This document shows, one piece after another, positions 1 to 9,489 of a stretch of 64,000 nucleotides of DNA. Location: NCBI GenBank assembly GCA_030549335.1, contig CM060194.1, positions 16,680,171 to 16,744,170 on the forward strand. Direction: 5' to 3'. The position numbers and the translations under genes were made by a program. Numbering within the stretch: the first letter of the stretch is position 1; each line of letters starts with the position of its first letter. Under the pieces are notes generated by a model. The model was not told where the DNA came from. It ran no database searches and saw only the letters and a list, made by a program, of their open reading frames with translations. Source of the DNA: Pontederia crassipes (Eukaryota; Streptophyta; Magnoliopsida; Commelinales; Pontederiaceae).

Positions 1-1572
1 TCTTACCTCTTAAGCGAGATGAAGATTAGCTTCATTGGAGAAGAGGTATACCTTATCTTTCAAAACAGAGAAAAGGCGATGTTTAAAGGGCTTTTCTTCT
101 TTACCCCATTTGGAATAAAGGAAGAGTTCTAGTGGAATCTTCGGTGGTCTCCAGGTTGAGAAGTCGAAGCAGGAACGTAGACTAAGGTGTGGCCGAATCT
201 CGTCAGCAATCACTGTGTCATTTATGTTTGATTTCTCTCTCCCTCTCCTTCTCATATTGTGATGCATATGATATGATTTGATTTCTGATGATATAAGATT
301 GTTGAATTGATTTTAAGTTTCTACAATGATTTTCGTGAAATTGATACTTTTGTTTTAAACACCAATTCATCCTCCCCCCTCTTAATGTCCTTTGGGATCC
401 AACACTTCCTAGGCCCATATATATTCTTTGTATCATCATATATAATACAAGGAAGCTTTTCTTAATTCTAATGTCTGGTCTTGAGCGTAGAGTGGAAACT
501 CACTTTAGTAACCCTTCTCGGTGCCATTGGTTCCTCGGATGTCCCTTCGAACGTTAAGAGCTCAAATGCCTGTATTAGTTTCTCAAGCGCTAATGCCACG
601 GTCCCATGATGACCCATTGAACACTCTCGTCATGTTCGTGATTGAAATTATATAAGAGCAACTTTCTGTATAGTCGTCTCGACCATAAAAGTTTCATTGC
701 AAACTCAAAATAGTGCCCCCTTCGCCTAGTTGCCGCATGTGATCTTATGTCTGAGAATGACCCAATGATAGTCACACGTCAATCATGCATGCATTATTTT
801 TCTTAGCTATATAATTTGGTACAACGTAGCACATAATATGTTATATATATAGTATATACAATATACTCATTACTTATACTACATAGTAGTAGTAGTAGTA
901 GTATATAAGTAATTAAGTTAATAAGTTACATAATAAATTAATAATACAAATATTAGTTAACTAGTGTGTATATTACTTTGTTTAGTATGCATAAGTAAAC
1001 TATTTGACAATTCATATTAGTTGTTTATAATAAAACAAAGATTTATTACTTAATATATAGTTTTTGTCAATAATATTCCTAATCAAAATAATTATATTTA
1101 AACATATATTTTATAATCTTATATCACAAACATATATTTTCACCCATAAATTAAAATTTATCAAATAATTAGTATATTTTTTTTATAAATATGATAATAA
1201 TTAATTAAAATTTATTTGATTAATTTCATTATTTATTTAATCAGTTTCATAATTTATTTAAATAAAATTTCAAAGGAAACATGCAGAAAATGAAATTATA
1301 AAAATTACAAGTCAAGTGGCAATCTGCATTGCACTACTCTCGGCATACAATTTGCATTGTCATTTCATATGCAATATGAATTATGTAGGCAATCTAAATT
1401 ATCATTATCTATCACAAATGAAGAAGATAATACAGTGAACTTAAATGTATAAAGATTACCTAAACAAACACTCCCTTACTTATGAATGCACATAAATGAT
1501 AATATATATATATAATTAATTACATATGAATGTGATTAAGGTAGGCGCATTAAAACTTTTTTATGGTACCAC
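1..1572. other. AT-rich intergenic DNA, no gene recognised
   Basis: No ORF here has recognisable protein similarity. The pyrimidine-rich stretch near 360-420 (a run of C followed by a CTCTT motif) resembles junction sequence seen in some plant copia elements, but no LTR or coding sequence supports that reading. From about 780 onward the DNA is strongly AT-rich. Confidence 0.6.
884..903. repeat. TAG trinucleotide microsatellite
   Basis: About six consecutive TAG units lie within AT-rich sequence. Confidence 0.8.
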
Positions 1573-2072
1573 TGTAACGCCCCCAAAATCGCACTTCCAG
1601 CCACGTAGGCGGTCAGATTGACCCCGGAGTGCTACACTGCCTATTGCTCTACTGACCTTGACCATTCAATAAAAGAGCTTATGTGGCATGAATATTATAA
1701 TAATAATCATAATAGATAGCTTTAAATGTGGAAATTAAATAATCAAAATGTCATGATGAAGGATTCTAATGCAGAAGTTCATGATGTCTCATATTATCGA
1801 AAGTATGCGGAAGTTCATAGTGTCTTTCAATATAGAAAATATGCGGAAGAAAATATGATGTCTCTGAACAACACAAAAAGGATGAAGCAGATATGCAGTA
1901 AGAAAGCTCAGAGCAGAAGTATCAGTCATGTGCAGCGTTTCTTCAAGCTCTGCGCCCTCCACCACCTCCTCAGTTGGCGTTCTCACCTGCAAAATCCCAA
2001 TGCAGGAGAATAGAATACCCATGAGCAAAGATGCCCAGTACACTAGCAATAAACGGTGAAATAATGATCGAC

Positions 2073-2337
2073 GTTTTGACCAGAAAAACCCGTGCTTGAA
2101 CAACTTTACAGATCAAAATGGTCCGCCGAACGACTTGATCGCGAACTATTGTGGGAAGATGGGTGGGTGGGGCCTCTCAACCAAGACATCGCGGCGAGTG
2201 GCCCCTCGGTACGGTTAATTCCAGCTGAAATCGCTCCGAGGATGACTGGAAGTTGATATATTCAAGATAATTACGTATTTACAAAATACCGTCTCAATTC
2301 ATCCTATTTCCACCGAGCGCAGTAACGCTCCAGTTTA
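2073..2337. repeat. Extra block present only in the left LTR of element 1
   Basis: Sequence flanking this block (ending GATCGA, resuming TGATGATCAG) is directly joined in the right LTR near 9960-9975 and in nearly the same way in both LTRs of the second element near 36230 and 43840. The block is therefore most simply an insertion made after this element integrated. No terminal repeats or clear target duplication were seen, so its origin is unknown. Confidence 0.6.
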
Positions 2338-3184
2338 TGATGATCAGGTAAATCAATGTATCAATCATTAGTTATCAATACTCTGTTATTTACAATAACA
2401 ATACTTTGTCTATGCATTTCTCTGCTTTTACTTTACAATGTCTCTGCTATGTTATGCAATACTTTACTTTACATTATCTCTGCTTTACTTTACAGTACTT
2501 TACTTTACATTGCTCTGTTGTGCATTACTTTACTTTACGTTGCTTTGCCGTGAGTGGTACTACGTCTTTTACATTACTAGAATATCCTTAGAGTTCGTTG
2601 TCTTATGCGAGCTCGACTTTATTAAGTTGGGAAGACAGAGGTGCCTCTCTGATTCTCTGATGTCAGTGAACCCATAAAGGGAAAAGAGGTGGGTGTTACT
2701 ACCTCACCCAGTTCGGAAGGTAGGGGGAAGAATTCCTACAATTCAGGAACAGTGGTCGGTTAAGAGACCCGTAGGTTCACTGTCTCCTCAACTAGCTACC
2801 TGCCCCTCTGGCATAGTACTTTAATCTTTAAAGGAAGGGGTATGACCTTAGCACCACCCTTCATTCGAGATACAGGTGGGAGAAGACCTGAAATCTCAGG
2901 AATAGTGGTCATTTAAGATGGTAGCGTCGTTGTCCCCTCAGCTAACTACCTATCACTCCTCTGCTTTAATCTCTGATCTTTGCTTTAACTTTGGGGGCGG
3001 CACATAGCAATCACATATCTTTATCCTTGCTTTATTTATCTTTAGTCATTGTGAATCTATGATTTAGGATCCAACGAAACGTTGGTCTATGTACAATAGG
3101 ACTCAGCCAGTGTAGACGAACTGGTCAGAGTCTCAGTTGTGTTTGCGGGTAGATCAATCCGATTGGATCAATTGAGTTTCTATT

Positions 3185-3520
3185 TGAATCGGTCGACCGT
3201 TCCTGGTGGACCGATCGACCGTTCATTGGCACCGGTTGACTGGTCCCCTGGGATCGGTCGACCATGTTCTTTAATTTGGGTCTATGGATCGGTCGACCGA
3301 TTTGGGTGTTCGGTCGACCGTTCATTAGGCTTTGAAGATGCACACTGCGCATCGGATCGATCGACCGTTCTCTGGAACCATCGACCGATCGTAAGATCAA
3401 ATATGCCTGTCAATATATAGATCGGTCGACCGCCATGGTGAGGCCGGCCGACCGATAAGGAAGAGTTCGTGTGGGTTTTGTGCGCAGACCGGTTGACCGT
3501 TCTCTGGAATTGGTCGACTG
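3185..3520. repeat. Array of CGGTCGACCG-type palindromes in LTR
   Basis: About a dozen exact or one-mismatch copies of the 10-bp palindrome CGGTCGACCG are spaced roughly 20-40 bp apart. Matching arrays occur in the other LTRs near 10815-11155, 37050-37325 and 44660-44925. Confidence 0.85.
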
Positions 3521-3959
3521 GTCACTATGATAAAACAGGGCCGCCGGACTTTTCCATTAATTCTAGCGGACTTCCGGCCGTCAAAACGACACGACATGAA
3601 TACGAAAGTTGAAGGTAACATTCTCAAGATCAAAATGGTATACTTTTTTGCATCAAACAATCCATAATTCCTCGTCTAGGGATTTAAAACGCTAAGGGTA
3701 CCTTGTTTTTCGTTCAAACGAGTTCGCTGGTCGTTTCCTCGTCTTCCGTCGATTGTCGAATGTTCGCTGTCGCCTGGAAGGGTTCGCCCGGGCCTTGCGC
3801 ACATCGAGAGAGGGTTGTCGTGCGTTGAGGGTTGTCGGTCGTCATCTCTGCTCTGTCGCTCGCACACGTCGCTCGGTCGCCAGTCGAGAGGAAGAAGAGA
3901 CGAAGGAGAGGGAGGAGGTCGGGGGTTCCAAGAGGGCGCAACGTGCGACCCTCCTCCCT

Positions 3960-3966
3960 CTTTATA
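3960..3966 (-). promoter_or_regulatory. TATA box in left LTR of element 1
   Basis: The minus strand reads TATAAAG about 120 bp inside the LTR start in element orientation. This implies a short U3 and a very long R/U5. The site is conserved at 11599-11605 in the right LTR. Confidence 0.6.
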
Positions 3967-4083
3967 CACCCCGGCCGACCCTTGGTCGGCCGGAGGCGAA
4001 ACGGCGGAAGGCCAAAGGAGGCGACGCCTCCCCTGCCGACCGTTCATTTCATTTCTTTTTTTTATTATGTACGAAGCGTCACA

Positions 4084-4100
4084 TTATTACCCTCTAAAAA
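4084..4100 (-). other. Polypurine tract region of element 1
   Basis: Next to the 3' LTR the minus strand reads a purine-rich AGAGGGTAATAATG just before the LTR TG. It sits where the plus-strand priming site is expected and matches the second element at 37907-37923. Confidence 0.55.
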
Positions 4101-4139
4101 GAAAATTCATCCTCGAATTTGGATAAGGGTTAAGGCTTA

Positions 4140-5371
4140 CCAAAAAGCTACGGAAATTTCTCTCGCATCTACGATTCCACTTCCCAAGTGGCTTCTTTTC
4201 CTTGGTGATGCTTCCATGCGACTTTAACTAGTGCCACACGTTTCTTTCCTTGTTGATGTTCTTGATATTCCAAAATCTCCGTGGGCTGTTCCTCATACGT
4301 CAGATCCTCCTTGTGGTTTAGTTCCTCAATTTGTATCACGTTGGCGTAGTCATGCTTGTACATCCGGAGTAGGGAGACATGGAAGACGTTGTGTACCCTT
4401 GAATACGCCGGAGGCAGGGCCAACCTACATGCTGAATCCCCAATCATTTCTAGTATTTCGAATGGGCCTACGTACCTTGGGCTCAATTTTTCCCGTTTGC
4501 TGAAACGCATTACTCCTTTAGTGGGGGAGACCTTAAGCAAGACTTGATCACCCGCCTTGAACTTATGTTCTCGGCGCTTCTTATCCGCGTAGGCCTTCTG
4601 ACGATTTTGAGCAGACTTCATTCTTTTCTTTATCAGTTCCACCATGTCCGTATACTCCTGTGTCTGCTTCTGTAATTCGGCACTTAAGATTTTCCTTTCT
4701 CCGACTTCGCCCCAACATGCCGGAGAGCGACATGGGTGACCGTACAGTGCTTCAAAGGGAGACATCTCTATGCTAGCATGGAAGCTATTGTTGTAAGAGA
4801 ATTCTATAAGGGAAAGATGTTTATCCCAATTACCGTGCCAATCCAACGCGCATGCTCTCAACATGTCTTCCAACGTCTAGATTGTCCTCTCCGATTGGCC
4901 GTCCGTCTGAGGATGAAAGGCTGTACTATACCGGAGCCTTGTCCCAAAAGCATTCTGGAGACTCTTCCAGAATCTGGAGGTGAACCTGGGATCTCTGTCC
5001 TGCACATATAGATCCATGAGGCTTTCAAGAGATTGTTTTACCTTAATGGGTAGGAAGTGAGCCGATTTAGTGAGTCGGTCCACTATAACCCAAATAGCGT
5101 CGTGCCCCTTCAGAGTCCGAGGTAGGCTTGTGATAAAGTCTATTGATATTTCTTTCCACTTTCACTATGGGATGCCCAAACTCTTCAAGGTTCCTTGAGG
5201 TTTCTGATGTTCGATCTTGACCTGTTAGCACACTATGCATTTGGAGACATATTCCGCAATCTCCTTCTTCATGTCTGGCCACCAGAAAGTTCTCTGCACA
5301 TCCTTGTACATCTTTGTACTCCCTAGGTGGATTGCAAACTCGGATTTGTGGCATTCGTCTAGCACTTCTCT
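4140..5371 (-). pseudogene. Ty3 integrase with chromodomain-like tail, element 1
   Basis: The C-terminal part of pol would insert the element cDNA into the host genome. The frame at 4877-5083 keeps the integrase segment with residues TDGQSERTI, and 4169-4873 keeps the downstream core and a tail ending ATWEVES that resembles a chromodomain, a histone-binding module of chromoviruses. Compared with the second element, about 14 codons are deleted in frame between YVQ and DRD (plus strand near 4995-5000), just before the second catalytic aspartate. The zinc-binding N-terminal part is out of frame. The tail is cut by a TAG before the usual MREKFP motif. The enzyme is almost certainly inactive. Confidence 0.85.
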
Positions 5372-5374
5372 TCA

Positions 5375-6861
5375 GAGTTCCGGGTTGTTCGGTACCCATA
5401 GCCGGTCGCGGTACCTGATGCCACCATCCGAAGAGACCTTGAGATTCGTTGTTTCCATACTTATCTTTATCATCATACTTTGATACTCTGTGTGTTCTAC
5501 TTGTGCTTCTATGATCCTTCCTATCACATCCGGTACTATGCGCTGAATCATCATTAGCGATCCATCGTGCCTCACTTTTGGTGTCCATTTGAACAGTTCT
5601 TCCATGAGTTCAAACCGCCGTAGGCGCATGTAGGTTAAGGATCCTTCCCATTTCCGGCTAAGAGCGTCAGCTACTGAGTTTGCCTTGCCGGGTTGGTAGT
5701 TAATGGCAAACTCGTAATCTTTCAATAATTCCATCCAACGCCTTTGACGCATATTCAGCTCTTTCTGTGTAAAAATATATTTTAAGCTCTTGCGATCTGT
5801 ATAGATCACAAATTTTTCTCCATATAAGTAGTGACGCCAAAGCTTGAGGGCGAACACTACGCTGTTAGCTCGAGGTCATGCGTTGGATAATTGACTTCAT
5901 GCTTCTTCACATGTTTGGATGCGTACGCCACCACCTTCTCATGTTGCATTAATACGCACCCCAATCCTGTACCACTAACATCGCTATAAATCACGTAACC
6001 ACCATTGCCCGATGGTAACGTCAGGATTGGTGCTGAAGTTAGCTGTTCCTTTAACTCTTGGAAGCTTTCTTCGCACTTGGGTGACCAAATAAACTTTTCT
6101 CCTTTCCTTGTGAGCTTGGTCAGCGGCAATGCTATCCTGGAGAAGTCCTTGATAAAACGTCTGTAGTAGCCGGCTAAACCAAGGAAGCTCCTGATTTCGG
6201 AGATGTTCTTTGGTTGAGTCCAGTTGGACACTGCTTCTACTTTTGCGGGATCCACTGCAACTCCGTCTTTAGAGACGATGTGTCCGAGAAACATGATTTG
6301 TTCTAACCAAAATTCATATTTTGAAAACTTTGCATATAGCTTCTTTGCCCGCAACATTTCCAGCACTGTCCTCAAATGCTCTCTATGTTGTTCCACGCTT
6401 GACGAATAGATGAGAATATCATCAACGAAGACAATCACGAACTTATCCAGGTGTTCGTGGAAAGTTCGATTCATGACGTCCATGAATGCTGCCAGGGCAT
6501 TTGTTAACCCAAACGGCATCACCATGAACTCATAATGTCCATATCTTGACTGGAATGTCGTCTTTGGGATGTCTTCTTCTGCCACCCTTAACTGATGGCA
6601 TCCGCTCCTCAGGTCTATCTTTGAGAACACCTTGGCTTTAGACAGTTGATCAAATAGATCATCAATGAGAGGTAGCATGTACCTGTTCTTTATTATGACT
6701 TTGTTCAACATTCTATAGTCGATACAAAGTCTCAACGACCTGTTCTTCTTTTTGACAAAAAGAACTGGTGCTCCCCAAGGTGAGACGCTAGACCTTATGA
6801 AACCTTTATCCAGTAGCTCTTGAATCTGGTCCTTCAATTCCTTCATCTCTGCTGGAGCCAT
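5375..6861 (-). pseudogene. Ty3 reverse transcriptase and RNase H, element 1
   Basis: The reverse transcriptase is open from 6861 down to 5857 (334 codons). It has the [10 protein letters not shown] motif, the catalytic FVDDILIYS box, and the RNase H start near [17 protein letters not shown] frameshift after HDLEL (near 5857-5875) separates it from the rest of RNase H at 5372-5857, which retains [11 protein letters not shown] and ADALSR. The second part ends at a UGA (5372-5374) in the linker before the integrase zinc-binding domain. The second element has the same UGA at the same codon. Confidence 0.9.
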
Positions 6862-7450
6862 GCGGTATGGACTTTGGAGATTGGTGCAGTTCCGGGTACT
6901 ACTTCAATGTGAAAGTTTATTTCCCTTCTGGACGGTAGACCACTAACATCGTCAGGGAACACATCCGAAAATTCCCTAACCACTTCTATGTCTTGAGAAG
7001 TCTTCTTTGGTTCCTCTACTTTGGTCACACTTGCTAGGTAGCCTCTACATCCCTTCTGAAGTAACTTTTGTGCCTTCATGGTGGATACTATGATTTTTGG
7101 TTCCTTTTGAGCAATTCCCCTGACTATGACTTTATCTGTACTTTGTGTGCCTATGATTACTTTCTTTTGTTTGCACATTATAGAAGCATCATGAGATGTT
7201 AGCAAATTCATGCCAAAGATTATATCATAATCTCTCATAGTGATAATGATAAGGTTCGCAGGATGGTTCTTTTTCTCTATCTCTATGGGTACATTAGGGA
7301 GGTACTCTGTGGTAATCAGTGTACCTTGTGGGGGCAATATATTCATCTTATGCTCTAAATTCATGACGACTAACCTTAATGTTTTGGCACAATCTTCAGA
7401 TATAAAAGAATGAGAGGCACCGGAATCGAATAGTACTTTCGTAGGTAAAT
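6843..7450 (-). pseudogene. Ty3 aspartic protease region, element 1
   Basis: The active-site motif LFDSGAS is encoded at about 7409-7430, followed by HSFISEDCA, and later GMNLLTSHDA as in plant Ty3 proteases. It is joined to the linker that leads into reverse transcriptase. The active-site triplet DSG is intact here, unlike in the second element. A TAG just upstream separates it from gag. Confidence 0.82.
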
Positions 7451-7559
7451 CAGCTACGAATAGCGTACCTCGAATGACCTCAGCGTCATTCTACGGAGCA
7501 TCCACTTCCAGATTGAAGAGTCTTCCCTGTACCAACTGCTGTTGTCTGCGTCTCGGACA

Positions 7560-8637
7560 GTTCACTGCGATATCCATCGTAGTAGTAATAGGCTCCTGAC
7601 TTCATTCGGCATTCCCCAACATGGGTCCTGCCACAGGTGTTGCATAAAACCCGCTCACGTTGTGTTGGTGGTGCTTGAGGGGCTCTAGGAGGCTGTTGCC
7701 TCTGCTGCTGAGCTGAGCGCCTCTGTGCCTGCTGAGGGGGTCGCTGCTGTTGCTGTTGCTGTGGTTGCTGTTGTAGTGGGGGAGGAGCTTGTTATGGCGG
7801 ACGGTATGGCTGCTGCTGTTGTTGAGGACGGTGGTTTTGTTGAGGCGCTGCATATGGGTGGTATCGGTTATCCTATCGTTGGTGTTGCCGGTTGTTCCCA
7901 CGAAATTGTTCCTGTTATTGGGAACTCTGCCCCACATTCTACTGGGCCTTCTGAGCTTTTGTTAGGTCTTGGTGGTCCTTCTCAGTTAGAGTAGCCAAAG
8001 TGATGGCGTCCTCTAAAGTTTTGTAGTTCCCAGATCTTGTATGAGATCTCAAAGTGGGGCCCAGTCCGTCCACAAAGTGTTTGGTCACATCAAGTTCATC
8101 CATGGTTAATCTAGAATACTTCTTAAGTCTAACGAACTTCGTCATGTATTGCTCCACCGTCATGGTCCCTTACACTAAGTCCAAGAATTCCTTCTGCTTC
8201 AAGTCCTTTTGGAACTTCGGGAAGTACCGCGTCTCGAATGCTTTACGGAAATCTTCCTAGGCCACAATTCTCACATTAGGGGAACTGGTGGCCTTTCTCG
8301 CTTTCCACCATTCCTCGGCGTCCTTTTGGAAGGTGTCTCCAGCGAAAAGTACTTTCTTGTTCTCGGGCATGTCGAGGATGTCGAATTTGTCCTCTATTGC
8401 CTCCATCCATTGCTCTGCCACTACGATGCCTCCTTCTCCGTTGAACATTAGAAGTTTTGACCTCCAGAAGTCTTGTAGTGTGCAGATAGAAGGAATTGGA
8501 CGTCCTTGTTGGGCTGGTGGTTCTGGCGGAGGAGGAGAAGGTGGGAGTGGAGGTGGGTATGGTGGATATGGGTTCTCCCCTTCAATGTAGTTCTCAACCT
8601 CACTGGTATAGGCATATTCTCTTTTTTGATATGACAT
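7560..8637 (-). pseudogene. Ty3 gag with proline/glutamine-rich parts, element 1
   Basis: This is the capsid-type gag protein of the retrotransposon. The first piece (8637-8257) begins MSYQKREYAYTS, has a proline-rich run, and then the gag core with EQWMEAIEDKFDIL and AEEWWKARK. It stops at a TAG where the second element has tryptophan (IVAW). The second piece (8163-7939) carries TVEQYMTKFVRLKKYSRL. The Q-rich and cysteine-rich knuckle region follows to about 7560 with shifted frames. Confidence 0.85.
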
Positions 8638-8876
8638 CTATAAAAAGGACTACAACAATACTTGAGAGAGGCACATAAAAATCAAAGATTCTTAATCTAA
8701 ATAAAAATCTTAGATAACAACTAAAACCAAAATACTCAATATTCATTAAAGCAAACATTATTCTCTTGATAAGGTTCGAAAAGCATAAACATATGTCTGA
8801 GGCGCACTAAGGCCTTCACATCGAGATATAACAAACACTAATCACTACGTCTAGAGAGATCCCCAAGGAGGTTGGG

Positions 8877-8918
8877 GCACTCATCATCACCGTGTCCCTC
8901 CTGATAACAGAGACCACA
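8877..8918 (-). other. CCHC knuckle in leader ORF 2 remnant, element 1
   Basis: The minus strand encodes CGLCYQEGHGDDEC (C-x2-C-x4-H-x4-C) upstream of gag. The same peptide is encoded in the second element at 42748-42789, where it lies in an open 69-codon ORF. Here the ORF has lost its ATG (GTG near 9040) and has stops. Confidence 0.75.
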
Positions 8919-9039
8919 ACATTCCTCGGGATCTCTCTGGCTAATCGGACTTGGGTCTCTGAACTATAGTTATTGGTGGTGCAGGGACTTCTTCTTCTTC
9001 ATCGGAGGATATATAAATTGGATAGTCTATACGTCCCCC

Positions 9040-9279
9040 TCACGTATATGAGTGCCACCTCTGATTTATCCCTTCACGTATCTCCGTAGGGTAGAAGTGG
9101 CGTGGAGAGAGTAACTCCGGATCATTACTCCCTACACTCTCTAAATCCGAATCTGAATGCTCCGGTCTCTCTGAGGCAGGCTGTGGCGGGGTTGGAGGAT
9201 CTACTAGCCACATACGTATCCCAACTATATGGTCCCTACCCCTTCGTACAATCCTGGTGACCATGCGGCATGGAGGCAT
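9040..9279 (-). CDS. Leader ORF 1 of element 1, function unknown
   Basis: A 79-codon ORF (MPPCRMVTRIVRRGRDHI...) lies between the primer binding site and gag. The second element has a clear relative at 42919-43146, with conserved RRG..HIVGIR, DPPTP and DPEL.SPRHFYP segments. I know of no function. Conservation in two diverged copies suggests that either the protein or the RNA matters to the element. Confidence 0.55.
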   Translation of the reverse strand: MPPCRMVTRIVRRGRDHIVGIRMWLVDPPTPPQPASERPEHSDSDLESVGSNDPELLSPRHFYPTEIREGINQRWHSYT

Positions 9280-9473
9280 CTATAACACAATTTAATTCAA
9301 TAACATAACTATGATTCACATCGGAATGTACTTATTACTTACTTGAGGAGTGGAGCTGCAGATGCTTGAGAAGCTTGCACATGACTTTACCGTGAGCTAG
9401 GCACAATATGAACAATGAATGCCATGCATGAACATCTACTCTACTTATGATCAATGAAGGAGCCAAGAACTTA

Positions 9474-9486
9474 GGCTCTGATACCA
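9474..9486 (-). other. Primer binding site, tRNA-iMet type, element 1
   Basis: The minus strand reads TGGTATCAGAGCC, the standard plant tRNA-iMet primer site, 3 bp from the 5' LTR edge. Confidence 0.9.
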
Positions 9487-9489
9487 AAC

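Larger units (their letters stand above)
1573..4083 (-). repeat. Left LTR of element 1 (3' LTR in element orientation)
   Basis: This is 2511 bp starting TGTAACGCCC and ending GCGTCACA on the plus strand. It aligns along its length with the right LTR. It is longer mainly because of about 265 bp at 2073-2337 that is absent from the other three LTRs of this family in the window. It contains a CTTTACTTTACA-rich pyrimidine tract (about 2400-2560) and an array of CGGTCGACCG-type palindromes (about 3185-3520). Confidence 0.92.

Noticed and set aside
10..439. Minus-strand ORFs of 73-85 codons at the window start
   Set aside because: Overlapping frames with no domain, no codon pattern and no homologous copy in the window.
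2356..2677. Hydrophobic ORFs in three frames (and repeats at 9987-10308, 36193-36558, 43799-44233)
   Set aside because: They are translations of the CTTTACTTTACA pyrimidine tract of the Ty3 LTRs and are open in several frames only because of composition.
3125..3420. Serine/arginine-rich ORFs on both strands in the LTRs
   Set aside because: Translations of the CGGTCGACCG palindrome array.
5067..5588. 173-codon minus-strand ORF
   Set aside because: Out-of-frame shadow of the integrase region of element 1; the true frame carries the integrase motifs.
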